From Enterococcus sp. 4G2_DIV0659 (GTDB taxonomy: Bacteria > Bacillota > Bacilli > Lactobacillales > Enterococcaceae): a stretch of DNA of 64,000 nt. The stretch covers positions 1,518,501 through 1,582,500 of the forward strand of contig NZ_NGLE02000001.1 of assembly GCF_002140715.2 (NCBI RefSeq), read 5' to 3'. Under the pieces are notes generated by a model. That model ran no database searches. It was given only the letters and a program-made list of their open reading frames with translations, and was not told where the DNA came from. Each line of letters begins with the position of its first letter. Within the stretch, counting starts at the first letter, position 1. The position numbers and the translations under genes were made by a program. Shown in pieces: positions 1-12,160 of the stretch.

Positions 1-1598
1 GAGCCATCCGGTTGCTTCACTTCTGAAACAATTTTTGACGTAATTTCAGGATTATTAAACTGTTTAACCGTAATTGGTACAAATATCGTTGTCCCTAATC
101 CCGTCTTATCTCCTCTAATCGTTACTCCAGCTAATGTCAGACCTTCTTTGGAGAAGATTACTTTATTTGCAAAACCAATAATACTTACCGATTCTGATGC
201 AAAGACACCCTTTAAATTCTTTACTAAAGTAGTTGGATCTAAATCATCTGTACTTGTTCCAAGCATTACTTCTCTAGGTATAGGTGTTGCACTAGGAGTG
301 CCACCTAATCTAGTTTTAGCAATTCCCTCATTGATTTCACTATCACCATCACCTGTGACATTATAGACATTCATCGGAATATGGAGATAACCATCGCTTT
401 GATAATATTTTTCCTTATCTACACCTTCAACCAATTTAGACGTAATGTTAAACTCATAAGAATTATCAACAAATCCAGCATCACTCAACGTACTTGGTGA
501 GGTTGTGACAACAAATCTATGATTAGGAATATCCTTTGTGATTGTAAATTTTGAGGTGACATCTGTACCATTCATATCCGTTACCTTGACTTGTGCTTGA
601 GACAAATCAAAAATTGCATCTGCATTCATATACATCTCATACTTTTGAGGATAAAAAGATTGATCCGATTGCATCGGCATATCTTGAACCACTGAATAAC
701 TAATTGTGTTTGTCTCTTCGCTAGTTTCTCCGAAAATTTGAGGTGGTGGAAGAATAACTCTTGCCACAGCTGATGTATCATATTTCAAGTAGGCAACTGT
801 TCCAGAAGCAAGATCAATCGTTTGGTGCATCGATCCATCAGAATTAAACAAATAGGTAAATTCCTGCGTTACTTTTTCACCGGCAGAAACACCAGTAAAT
901 CTAGTGACAGATGGCTCAACCTCATCATAAGTAAGTTCACTATTGCTATAAGTATATAATCCTTTCAAAAAAGAACTGTCGGAATCAATGGTTAATCCTT
1001 TTACATTGTTTAACCTTTTCACATTCCACATGCCTTGCACAGGAATTTTTGTTGTCGTTCCACTCTCAAAGAAATCATATCTAATTTTCATTTGAGCTTT
1101 ACTACCACGCGTATCAATTCTTAGAAAGTTATCTTTTTGAAGGGAACTACTTTTTGAAGTGGGATAATAAATATAGGCTGTCGGATTTAGTGAGCTTGAA
1201 GTATATGATTCAATCGTAAGACGTAAATCTATGAATTGACCTTTATAAATCGCTACTTTATTCAACTGTACATAATTATCTCCTGTAATATCATTTTCCT
1301 TAAACGATGCATAAGTTAAACCTTCCTTTGATGCTCCACTGACCGTATACGTCAGTCTAGGCGTAATACGAAACATCAGGGCATACTCTCCTGGAATAGG
1401 CTTAGCTGCACCAGGATTTTTACTATCCACTAAGTTAATTCCAGGATAATCAATCAGTGAACCAGCTACCCGTGTTCCCTGCCCATCAGCATAAGGAAGC
1501 ATTCCTTCCTCTGCTTTTATTGCCTTATTTTCAATACAAAAGTATCCAGCACAAATAGTAACTAAACAGACCACTACTAAAATCAATTTTTTTCTCAT
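1..1598 (-). CDS. Large exported surface protein, C-terminus outside window (partial)
   Basis: An uninterrupted minus-strand frame runs from an ATG at 1598 off the left edge (about 532 codons visible). AGGAGG at 1605-1610 sits 6 nt before this ATG; an in-frame ATG at 1604 would abut it. The N-terminus MRKKLILVVVCLVTICAGYF is a signal peptide or anchor. The rest is beta-rich, Thr/Ser/Asp-rich and lacks enzyme motifs, as in the large companion proteins of WxL gene clusters. It lies 219 bp downstream of the WxL/lectin gene on the same strand, which suggests a shared cluster. No WxL or LPXTG signal is visible because the C-terminus is missing. The exported nature is well supported; the family is inferred. 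Confidence 0.75.
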   Translation of the reverse strand, partial: MRKKLILVVVCLVTICAGYFCIENKAIKAEEGMLPYADGQGTRVAGSLIDYPGINLVDSKNPGAAKPIPGEYALMFRITPRLTYTVSGASKEGLTYASFKENDITGDNYVQLNKVAIYKGQFIDLRLTIESYTSSSLNPTAYIYYPTSKSSSLQKDNFLRIDTRGSKAQMKIRYDFFESGTTTKIPVQGMWNVKRLNNVKGLTIDSDSSFLKGLYTYSNSELTYDEVEPSVTRFTGVSAGEKVTQEFTYLFNSDGSMHQTIDLASGTVAYLKYDTSAVARVILPPPQIFGETSEETNTISYSVVQDMPMQSDQSFYPQKYEMYMNADAIFDLSQAQVKVTDMNGTDVTSKFTITKDIPNHRFVVTTSPSTLSDAGFVDNSYEFNITSKLVEGVDKEKYYQSDGYLHIPMNVYNVTGDGDSEINEGIAKTRLGGTPSATPIPREVMLGTSTDDLDPTTLVKNLKGVFASESVSIIGFANKVIFSKEGLTLAGVTIRGDKTGLGTTIFVPITVKQFNNPEITSKIVSEVKQPDG

Positions 1599-1817
1599 TT
1601 TCATCCTCCTTTCTTACTAGAATTAAATACATTTATTTCAACTTCCTATTAAACAGCACCTATACACCACTGATTAATAGAAAAAAGAAACCAAAAATAA
1701 TGAGTCTTATTATTGATAAAGTGTGTGTCTTCACGAGCTCTATTCATTTCTAGCAGTTTGATATTTCTACAAGTATCTAGGAATAACAGTAAATTTTGAT
1801 GGTGATGATTTCACCGT

Positions 1818-5018
<3,201 letters not shown>

Positions 5019-5068
5019 CTATAAGAAAACACTTTAATTTGCTTGATTTTTTCTAATCATCCTACATG

Positions 5069-5776
5069 TTATTTTCTCTCCACTAACATATACCCTTTAG
5101 AATGAACCGTTTTAATATAGCCTATTTCATCTGTATATTTCTCTATTTTTTTTCTTAAATGAAAAATAAGATTTGCTATACGATACTTTTGATTGCCTAC
5201 TTCATCACCATAAATTTTTTTGTGTATTTCCTCGTAAGAAAATGTTGTCTTCGGTTTCTCTGCTAAAATATGAATCAATTTAAATTCTAACCTGGTCAAA
5301 GGAACTTCGTCCCCTTCGCCAACTACTATACTTAAATTCCCTTCTTTTAAGCGAAGTAATGTTTGTCCATATTTCTTTTCATTTTGATGTTGCTTTAAAG
5401 ATAAATTTTGTTGCTGTTTGATTAATGTGTTCTCAATACTTAGTCCCACTTCATCCGTTTCTTGATATTGCTCATTAAATACCGAATCTACTCCAAGTTG
5501 AAGATAAATGATTTTGCCCGTTCCTTGTTGAATCGTTGAAACAATCCAGATATGACACGCCGCTTGTTCCTTTATAGATAAAATTGCTGTACAAATTCTA
5601 GCCACATCATTTAATTCATTTTCAAAGATAACAACTGCCTGCAATTTATCACATTCATTTTCAATTCTGATATTTTCTCCTGACAGTTCAACTAGTTTAT
5701 TTTCCTTAGCTAATCTCTCTATGTACAACTTATTACTATGATTTTCACTAAATTGTAAAACACCTATGTATAACAT
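5069..5776 (-). CDS. OmpR/PhoB-type winged-helix regulator with atypical N-terminal domain
   Basis: 235 residues. The C-terminal third (about 140-233) is an OmpR-type DNA-binding domain, with LTRLEFKLIHILAEKP, YEEIHKKIYGD and the wing IKTVHSKGYMLV. The N-terminal 120 residues have roughly the size of a receiver domain but show no acidic pocket or phospho-acceptor Asp in the usual context. I therefore infer a pseudo-receiver or unrelated sensory domain that does not rely on a histidine kinase, and no kinase gene is adjacent. ATG at 5776 follows AAGGAAGG. The gene reads toward the WxL/lectin gene 89 bp downstream, so local control of the surface cluster is a reasonable inference. Confidence 0.75.
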   Translation of the reverse strand: MLYIGVLQFSENHSNKLYIERLAKENKLVELSGENIRIENECDKLQAVVIFENELNDVARICTAILSIKEQAACHIWIVSTIQQGTGKIIYLQLGVDSVFNEQYQETDEVGLSIENTLIKQQQNLSLKQHQNEKKYGQTLLRLKEGNLSIVVGEGDEVPLTRLEFKLIHILAEKPKTTFSYEEIHKKIYGDEVGNQKYRIANLIFHLRKKIEKYTDEIGYIKTVHSKGYMLVERK

Positions 5777-5989
5777 TTTCTATCCTTCCTTCTTCTGTTC
5801 TAACCGTTGAGTAGAATTTTTTGTTTCTCAATAATTGTGAGGTATACTATTATTAAGAAATATTCACATCAAATTAATATAAATTCAGTATAAAACATTT
5901 TTTTTGTTTTTTTTTTCAAAAAAATCACCTATGAATGTCTTTTCTGAAAATATTTTGTTGTTACAATATATCGTGCAGGAGGTATTTAT

Positions 5990-7492
5990 ATGCAAGAGTT
6001 ATTTATGAAAAAAAATGAACAGCTGCGCTTTGAGTTGCTAAAATTACTTATTTATTCAAAAAAAGGATTGTCAACGAACGAAGTTTCACAAAAATTAAAC
6101 ATTCCAAACCACTCTTTCTATATCTATCGCTCACAGTTAGAAGAGGATTTGGCTGTTGTTTTTAAAGAAAATTCTGTTATTTTAGAAAAAAAAGAAACGT
6201 ATTATTCGATTACGTCTTCTCTAAACATTAGCTACATCATAGATACAATGAGGCTTTACTATATAAAAATTTCTCAAACGTTTTCTATATTAAATGCTTT
6301 ATCCTACCGTTACTATGACAGTGCGGAAGAATTGTCTCAAAATTTAAATTTGAGTCTTTCTCACACATACAAAATTTTAGGTTTTTTTAATCAACTATTG
6401 GAACCTTTCGATATATCTATAAATTTTTCATCTAAAAAGAAACAATCAAATATAATAGGAAATGAAAAAAATAGACGCTTAGTTATGTTTTATGTTTATT
6501 GGAGTGTTTATAAAGGTGTAGAATGGCCTTTTAAATTTTCGCCAACTTTTCTACAAGAACTTCCTGCACCAATTGATTCACAGTTACTTTCTCCATCACA
6601 AAAAATGCGATTAAACTATTTTCAAGTGATTACCTATTGGCATCTCTCCTATAAATTAGAACTTATTTCTTTACCGAAAGATTTTTTACCTTATTTGGAA
6701 GTTTTCCAAAAAGTATCCCCCACATCATTTGCGGACAGTATAAAAGAGTCCTTACGTAAACGGCATGTATCTGATCAACACATTTACGAAGAAGAACTCT
6801 TTTTTGGTTTTTTAGCTCGTTTTTTTATTTCTAATATTGACTCTCCAACTAACAAAATACGTATTGCCACTATGTTTATTGATTCTTCTCTTCCAATTAC
6901 TACATTTACATCTAAATTTTTAAACGACTTTTTAAAAAAATATAATGTTAGTCTAACTCAAGAGAATTATGCAGCTAGTTATTATTTAATCATTTTCCAT
7001 TTATTCTATGTAAAATTCTTTACTATAGATAGCCCATTTTCAGAAATTAGTGATGATGCTCCCTTCACGGCTGAATCATCAGATGGACTGTTTAAAATAC
7101 ATGAGACTGAGTTAGCAAAATTTATCCATAACAATTGGAATAGTGAACTATTTCCTCCTATATCCACTATTCCATCTTTAGTCACATACTTGGCTAAACT
7201 ACTTTATTTAGTTTTAATCACTTCAAATAAGCATCGTCCTTTGAATGTACTTATTCAACATTCAAAAACAATTTATGGGTATGATTTGATTAAAAACAAA
7301 CTTCTTATTTTTTTCAAAGATACTACCCTTAGAATCACTTTTGATATAAATGAAGCAGATATAATTATCTCAGATTCTTTTGAAAAAAATAATGATACAC
7401 CGTTTTTTTATTTCGAGCATCCAGAAGATACTGAAGCCTGGAAAAACTTGATATCTTTTATCAGTCAAGAACTTTATTCACTTTTAAGATGA
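5990..7492 (+). CDS. Mga/AtxA-like helix-turn-helix transcriptional regulator
   Basis: 500 residues with the architecture of Mga-family virulence regulators. An N-terminal HTH (about 8-60, LLIYSKKGLSTNEVSQKLNI) is followed by a second HTH (about 100-140, SAEELSQNLNLSLSHTYKIL), a long helical PRD-like middle and a small C-terminal domain. AGGAGG seven bases before ATG 5990 sets the start. The gene is divergent from the winged-helix regulator (213-bp intergenic) and convergent with a second Mga-like gene. Codon use is very A+T-rich. Mga-type proteins often control surface proteins in streptococci and enterococci, so the adjacent WxL genes are candidate targets; this is inference only. Confidence 0.78.
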   Translation: MQELFMKKNEQLRFELLKLLIYSKKGLSTNEVSQKLNIPNHSFYIYRSQLEEDLAVVFKENSVILEKKETYYSITSSLNISYIIDTMRLYYIKISQTFSILNALSYRYYDSAEELSQNLNLSLSHTYKILGFFNQLLEPFDISINFSSKKKQSNIIGNEKNRRLVMFYVYWSVYKGVEWPFKFSPTFLQELPAPIDSQLLSPSQKMRLNYFQVITYWHLSYKLELISLPKDFLPYLEVFQKVSPTSFADSIKESLRKRHVSDQHIYEEELFFGFLARFFISNIDSPTNKIRIATMFIDSSLPITTFTSKFLNDFLKKYNVSLTQENYAASYYLIIFHLFYVKFFTIDSPFSEISDDAPFTAESSDGLFKIHETELAKFIHNNWNSELFPPISTIPSLVTYLAKLLYLVLITSNKHRPLNVLIQHSKTIYGYDLIKNKLLIFFKDTTLRITFDINEADIIISDSFEKNNDTPFFYFEHPEDTEAWKNLISFISQELYSLLR

Positions 7493-7512
7493 ATAATAGT
7501 TTCTTATGTATT

Positions 7513-9003
7513 TTAAAAATCCCTCGTTTCTTTACTATGTTTTTCTAGTATCTTTCGCTCTATATTTTCTACCAAAAAATCAAAATCTGATAACCTATTA
7601 ATATAAACCTGCTCTACTTGCTTATCAGCAACTACTATATTTGTATCTGTAATGATAAGATCCGGATTTAACTCTAGTCGATCTATACATTTTACTTTAC
7701 TGCCAAAAAAGCAATTGATTTTTTGTTTTAGCAGATTGCTCATAGCAACATTTGCATCTTGAACAAAAATTTTAATAGACTGAGATTCTGAATTTTTTAA
7801 TTCAACAAATAATGCATAAATGGAAAAATATATGTAATCAATCAACGATGTCTCTGTAATATATTTAGGAATTTGGTTAAAAAATTCACTATACTGTGTT
7901 GTTTTTAAGTGCTGAAAAATACGTATCGTTTTTTCTCTTATTGTTTTTTCAAAGTGATCCATATTCGTATATACTCTTTCATCATAAACAAAATCAAAAT
8001 TTTTAGGGTCAATAAAACACGTTTTTACAATCAGATGATATAAATCAATCTCTTGCCTAATCCTTAAATATAGATATTTATCCGTTATTCCTTCAAAAAA
8101 AGCATCTATAATTTCTCTGACAAAAATATTGCTATGTGTTACAAATGAAAAATGGTCAATTGAAAAAAAAGTTTCATACGCATCTACTTCTAACGAATCA
8201 TTAAAAATTTTTTCCTTATAAAGAATAAACAAGGTTGCACTTGCTTCTGACCACACCTGTTCATTTGTCTTATTTTTACTTTTTGAGAAATAATCAAATA
8301 AGAGTTGTAAATTAGAAGAATTTGTCCGTTTTTTTGATAGTTCTATTAATTTTTTATTATTTACAAAATTTCGCTGTTTTGAACGAATAATACTAATATA
8401 CGTAATTAAATTAATATGATACCTTTGAACTGAACTTTTATTTTCCCAATCAACAACTCTTTGAGAAAAGTAATCATTTAATTCGTGAAACTCTTGCGGT
8501 CTAAATAACCATGTATTTGATGCTTTAGAAAAAAATTGAAAATAAAAGTTTCTTATTCGTAATTCCTCCCCAATAATTTTATTTTCCCTAGATAAATTTA
8601 ATCCACAACCTTGAAGAATTTCTTTTAGTTTTTTTCTACGTCTTGAAAAAGTCGCTTGACTTATGTACTCAGCCTCACAAAACTTACTGACATCAATTTT
8701 TTCATATAAAAATATTTGTTCAATGATTTTATACATTATTGATTGCAGTAAATACTTACGTCCTATTGCATTTATATCTATATTAGTAGCATAAACATTT
8801 TTAATTGTATTATTCGTATAGTTAACTTTAAATACATCTTTCTCCAACTCTTGTTCAAATTGTTTGACTATCATTGATACTGTTCTTGGCACTACTTCCG
8901 TTTTATTAACTATATCTTTAATACTTACTTCTTGTTTACTACTGTTGATTATACTAAGTATCTTCATCCTTCTGTCATAAATATCATCTAAAAATAATCT
9001 CAT
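7513..9003 (-). CDS. Mga/AtxA-like helix-turn-helix transcriptional regulator (second copy)
   Basis: 496 residues from ATG 9003. AAGGTG lies seven bases upstream of this ATG, whereas the alternative ATG at 9009 nearly overlaps it. The layout matches the neighbouring Mga-like gene: N-terminal HTH (about 10-60, IINSSKQEVSIKDIVNKTEV), second HTH (about 100-140, AEYISQATFSRRRKKL), helical PRD-like core and a small C-terminal domain. The two proteins are clearly divergent in sequence, so they are not a recent duplication. Their 3' ends are only 20 bp apart. The regulon is unknown. Confidence 0.78.
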   Translation of the reverse strand: MRLFLDDIYDRRMKILSIINSSKQEVSIKDIVNKTEVVPRTVSMIVKQFEQELEKDVFKVNYTNNTIKNVYATNIDINAIGRKYLLQSIMYKIIEQIFLYEKIDVSKFCEAEYISQATFSRRRKKLKEILQGCGLNLSRENKIIGEELRIRNFYFQFFSKASNTWLFRPQEFHELNDYFSQRVVDWENKSSVQRYHINLITYISIIRSKQRNFVNNKKLIELSKKRTNSSNLQLLFDYFSKSKNKTNEQVWSEASATLFILYKEKIFNDSLEVDAYETFFSIDHFSFVTHSNIFVREIIDAFFEGITDKYLYLRIRQEIDLYHLIVKTCFIDPKNFDFVYDERVYTNMDHFEKTIREKTIRIFQHLKTTQYSEFFNQIPKYITETSLIDYIYFSIYALFVELKNSESQSIKIFVQDANVAMSNLLKQKINCFFGSKVKCIDRLELNPDLIITDTNIVVADKQVEQVYINRLSDFDFLVENIERKILEKHSKETRDF

Positions 9004-9329
9004 TTCCATTCACCTTCTTTAGTATTTCCATTTTCCAAACATACTATATTAAATATATACATTTGCATTTTAAATGAATTTCTTTTTTCTCACCTTAAGA
9101 ATACTTTTTTGAAAACTTACTTATCATGATACATCGTTTCATTATTTAAAAATCCTATTTTTTTTAATTTTTTTCTAAAAAAATAATAAACCACTCTATA
9201 AAACTCATAAAAAATGAATTCCAGACGTTAGATCTTAAAACTAAAAAAAAATTCAGATCATCTAAAATCTTCTGATATTAATCCTTTTCTGAGCTTTAGA
9301 GGAATCATCTAAAAGGCGATAAACGGTGA
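9004..9329. other. A+T-rich intergenic region, no gene seen
   Basis: About 320 bp between the Mga-like gene and the HD-gene relic. It is strongly A+T-rich with long A and T runs. I see no credible ORF with a ribosome binding site and no clear terminator. It must contain the promoter of the minus-strand Mga-like gene, but no convincing -35/-10 pair could be chosen. Confidence 0.5.
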
Positions 9330-9450
9330 ATTTCTCAAAGCTAAACACTCTCTTCCCAACCTCATCTCTCTCACAAAGACACAGTAATAATACGTTTCTA
9401 GACAATCATAAAGCACAAAAAAATTTCTTTATTGACTCTTTTTTAACCAT
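9330..9450 (-). pseudogene. Relic of the 5' end of an HD-domain (YqeK-like) gene
   Basis: The minus strand from ATG 9450 encodes MVKKESIKKF, then breaks by a +1 shift in a T run and reaches TGA. The DNA stays alignable with the start of the intact HD gene at 17637 (MVEKESIKKF). Shared stretches include the codons for the DCLETYYHCV-like region, and similarity fades near 9330. The relic sits upstream of and divergent from intact dus, just as the intact HD gene sits upstream of the broken dus copy. It is therefore part of a duplicated segment and not an independent gene. Confidence 0.7.
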
Positions 9451-9520
9451 TTTCATCCTATCATGGAATTCTAAAAGATACGTAAAATACCTAAAGTATA
9501 TACATTACAAAATCCTCCCT

Positions 9521-9549
9521 TTGATTCTTTCTACTATTATTAGTATAAT
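9521..9549 (+). promoter_or_regulatory. Predicted sigma-A promoter of dus
   Basis: TTGATT (9521-9526), 17-bp spacer, TATAAT (9544-9549). It lies 51 bp before the dus ATG. The same promoter is kept, with an 18-bp spacer, in front of the decayed copy at 17737-17766. Confidence 0.7.
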
Positions 9550-9600
9550 GAGTATGATTTTTTAGAACGTACTAGAGAGTAACAGACTGGAGATTATCTA

Positions 9601-10584
9601 ATGACAACTAATTTTTGGGCAGAATTACCGAAGCCTTTTTTTATTTTAGCACCCATGGAAGACGTGACAGATGTAGTCTTTCGCCATGTTGTGAAAGAAG
9701 CTGGCGCACCTGATGTTTTTTTCACGGAATTTACCAATTCAGACAGCTATTGTCATCCCGATGGAAAAGAAAGCGTGCAAGGTCGTTTAGTTTTTACGGA
9801 AGATGAACAGCCTATGGTAGCTCATATCTGGGGAGACAAACCAGAATTTTTTAAAGAAATGAGCATTGGTCTAGCTGAAATGGGATTTAAAGGCGTGGAT
9901 ATCAACATGGGCTGTCCTGTGCCTAATGTCGCTGGTCGAGGAAAAGGCAGCGGACTTATTCTACATCCAGATGTAGCAGCCGAATTAATCGATGCAGCAA
10001 AAGCTGGTGGCTTACCTGTTAGCGTGAAAACACGTATTGGGTATGCAGAAATCGCAGAAATGGAAGACTGGATTACTCATCTATTGAAACAAGATATTGC
10101 CAATTTATCTGTACATTTGCGAACACGAAATGAGATGAGTAAAGTAGATGCTCATTGGGATTTAATTCCTCAAATTATGGAAATTCGTGACCGAATAGCC
10201 CCTCAAACACTTATTACAATTAATGGTGATATCCCTGATCGGCAAATAGGTCTACAGCTTGCTGAACAATATGGTGTGGATGGCATTATGATTGGTCGAG
10301 GTATTTTCAAAAACCCTTATGCATTTGAAAAAGAACCGAAAGAGCATTCGCCTCAAGAGTTACTTGGCTTATTGGAGCTGCAGCTTGATTTACAAGATCA
10401 TTATGCTAAAATCGTTCCGCGCTCAATTGTTGGTTTACATCGTTTCTTTAAGATTTATGTGAAGGGATTCCCCGGTGCTAGTGATTTGCGGGTGAAATTG
10501 ATGGGAACAAAATCGACGGATGAGGTTCGTGAGATTTTAAGAGAATTTTATAAAGAAAAAACCAGTGAGTCTTCAACAGATTGA
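9601..10584 (+). CDS. dus: tRNA-dihydrouridine synthase family protein
   Basis: 327 residues. The TIM-barrel start [19 protein letters not shown] is typical of Dus flavoenzymes. The loop [19 protein letters not shown] carries the likely catalytic Cys, and VSVKTRIGY and [15 protein letters not shown] are the FMN/tRNA-site motifs. Dus enzymes reduce uridine to dihydrouridine in tRNA using NADPH and FMN. The ATG at 9601 follows CTGGAGATT. A second, degenerate copy lies at 17818-18583, so this is the only functional copy in the window. The 3' flank is interrupted after the start of the terminator by a small MITE-like sequence. Which uridine it modifies cannot be told. Confidence 0.92.
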   Translation: MTTNFWAELPKPFFILAPMEDVTDVVFRHVVKEAGAPDVFFTEFTNSDSYCHPDGKESVQGRLVFTEDEQPMVAHIWGDKPEFFKEMSIGLAEMGFKGVDINMGCPVPNVAGRGKGSGLILHPDVAAELIDAAKAGGLPVSVKTRIGYAEIAEMEDWITHLLKQDIANLSVHLRTRNEMSKVDAHWDLIPQIMEIRDRIAPQTLITINGDIPDRQIGLQLAEQYGVDGIMIGRGIFKNPYAFEKEPKEHSPQELLGLLELQLDLQDHYAKIVPRSIVGLHRFFKIYVKGFPGASDLRVKLMGTKSTDEVREILREFYKEKTSESSTD

Positions 10585-10618
10585 GTTTGTTAAATAGTTT
10601 TTTAGGCGCTCTCTAGAA

Positions 10619-10834
10619 AGGCTCTTTGTCAACTAATGTTGGTGAAGGAAATCCAAAGAATTAAATCGATTATAAGGTTTCTTTGATAAGATTTGTACAG
10701 GACATCCTGATTTCCCCTTTTGATTGGTTTTCGTCGACTTAATTCTAAAGGATATCAGGGTGTCTTTTCTATTATTTTGCTTTAAAAAAGATGCCGGCGA
10801 TTTCTCACCAACATCAGAAAGTATAGAGCTATTT
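10619..10834. mobile_element. Putative MITE-like remnant with imperfect terminal inverted repeats
   Basis: Left end GGCTCTTTGTCAACTAATG continues into TTGGTGAA. The right end read on the minus strand is AGCTCTATACTTTCTGATG continuing into TTGGTGAG, giving imperfect inverted ends of about 26 bp around 216 bp of non-coding DNA. The GGCTCTTTGTCAA start resembles left ends of ISL3-family elements (from memory of the family). Inside is a hairpin, GACATCCTGAT paired with ATCAGGGTGTC. It begins exactly where the dus terminator is cut relative to the copy at 18604. No target-site duplication is visible, so it is old or deleted. Confidence 0.45.
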
Positions 10835-10971
10835 TTATTAACTGGAAATAAAGCAACTATAAGAAAAAAATACAATAAATTCTTTTCCCCCCTCTCACTT
10901 ACTCGATTAAAAATAAAAATTCAACGAAAAATAAAGAAACCAAATTAAGAATTTATCTCATAATAAAAATT

Positions 10972-11019
10972 AAGCCATCGAAAACACTCGCACGATTTAC
11001 AACTGTCCTTCAATGGCTT
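10972..11019 (-). terminator. Likely terminator of the phosphatase lipoprotein gene
   Basis: An inverted repeat (AAGCCATCGAA and TTCAATGGCTT, one mismatch, 28-nt loop) is followed on the minus strand by AATTTTTATT, just past the stop at 11032. Confidence 0.55.
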
Positions 11020-11031
11020 GATTTTCAATTC

Positions 11032-11853
11032 TTATTCCTTTTTTTGGCCTTTTTCAAAATAACTGACGTCCCCGATAGACAATACGTTTAATTGTCCATC
11101 TTTGTAAACAATTTTCGTTACACTTGCATTTTTTAAAGGTTTGCCTTCATATTCTGAAGATAGCTTTGATAGCATGATATTGATTGCCATGCCATGGCTG
11201 ACAACTAAGACATTTCCTCCACCTTTTTGACTTTGCTCTTTTGCAATAGCCAAAAGTTCAGCTTCCATTCTTTTTTCTACTGATTCAGCATTCTCCGCTA
11301 ATTTATACGTGTCCATCGCTTGATAAGTATCTGCCAGCTTATTCCAATACATTTTTCCAGCACTCGCTTGAAATTCTTTGCCTGTTTCAAAACCATTATG
11401 TGCAGCTAATTCTGGTGTGATTTTATCAATAAATTCACCTTCGTAACCACCATAATTTGGTTCTCGTAGTTGCTTATTTTGCTGGATTTCAAGTTTTTTT
11501 TGATCCGTGTTTGCTAACACAATAGTTGCCGTATCAAATGCACGCTTTAAGTCACTTGAGTACGCTGCAGAAAATGTAATCTTCTCCTGTGCTAATCCTT
11601 TACCTAAATCAGCAGCAACCTTCTCCCCTTCTTCAGTCAACGGCGTATCTGACCAACCTTGTACCTTGTTCATTATATTGAACATCGTCTCTCCATGACG
11701 TGTCAAATAAATAGTCACATCTTCTGTTTTTTGCGCTTGCTCCGATTCACTCTTCCCTTGCTGTTCATTGCTGTTACACCCACTAAGCAAACCAAACATC
11801 AGAACGATTGCTACAAAAATTGACAGTTTCTTCCCATATCTCCTGCTTTTCAA
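11032..11853 (-). CDS. Histidine-phosphatase-family lipoprotein
   Basis: About 273 residues. A signal sequence ends in the lipobox LLSGC, so the protein is probably lipid-anchored outside the membrane. The phosphohistidine motif LTRHGETMFN and the second catalytic His in VVSHGMAI define the phosphoglycerate-mutase-like histidine phosphatase superfamily. EPNYGGYEGE matches the usual third conserved segment. The substrate is unknown; an extracellular phosphomonoesterase is likely. AGGAGG directly abuts GTG 11862 and is 9 nt from TTG 11853, so the latter is the more plausible start. It stands alone beside the tandem repeats downstream of the ribokinase gene. Confidence 0.85.
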   Translation of the reverse strand: MKSRRYGKKLSIFVAIVLMFGLLSGCNSNEQQGKSESEQAQKTEDVTIYLTRHGETMFNIMNKVQGWSDTPLTEEGEKVAADLGKGLAQEKITFSAAYSSDLKRAFDTATIVLANTDQKKLEIQQNKQLREPNYGGYEGEFIDKITPELAAHNGFETGKEFQASAGKMYWNKLADTYQAMDTYKLAENAESVEKRMEAELLAIAKEQSQKGGGNVLVVSHGMAINIMLSKLSSEYEGKPLKNASVTKIVYKDGQLNVLSIGDVSYFEKGQKKE

Positions 11854-11891
11854 TTTAAACACCCTCCTTCTAAACTGTATAACACTGACTA

Positions 11892-12160
11892 GCCTTCTAC
11901 GCTTTTATTTTATCCAGCTTTACAAGGCTAGTCCTTCGGAAAAAAGAGAATAGCCTGCTGTGGCAAAGAACGCCACCTTCGGATCTTCCTATTTTTCTGT
12001 CAGGACCAAACGAGCCTTCTACGCTTTTATTTTATCCAGCTTTACAAGGCTAGTCCTTCGGAAAAAAGAGAATAGCCTGCTGTGGCAAAGAACGCCACCT
12101 TCGGATCTTCCTATTTTTCTGTCAGGACCAAACGAGCCTTCTACGCTTTTATTTTATCTA
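11892..12160. repeat. 122-bp tandem duplication including the 3' tail of the ribokinase gene
   Basis: The segment starting GCCTTCTACGCTTTTATTTT occurs at 11892, 12014 and 12136, exactly 122 bp apart. The first two units are essentially identical and complete; the third stops after about 25 bp, inside the end of the ribokinase frame. Each full unit contains two hairpins on the minus strand (GTGGC/GCCAC and AGGCTA/TAGCCT), the second followed by no clear T tract. The repeated unit therefore carries copies of the gene's last codons. ORFs drawn across it are repeat artefacts. Confidence 0.9.

Noticed and set aside
9326..9565. 79-codon plus-strand ORF before dus
   Set aside because: It is antisense to the HD-gene relic and covers the dus promoter; it lacks a ribosome binding site.
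10633..10948. Overlapping ORFs of 74-80 codons after dus
   Set aside because: They lie in the inverted-repeat remnant and opposite each other; neither has a credible start or family.
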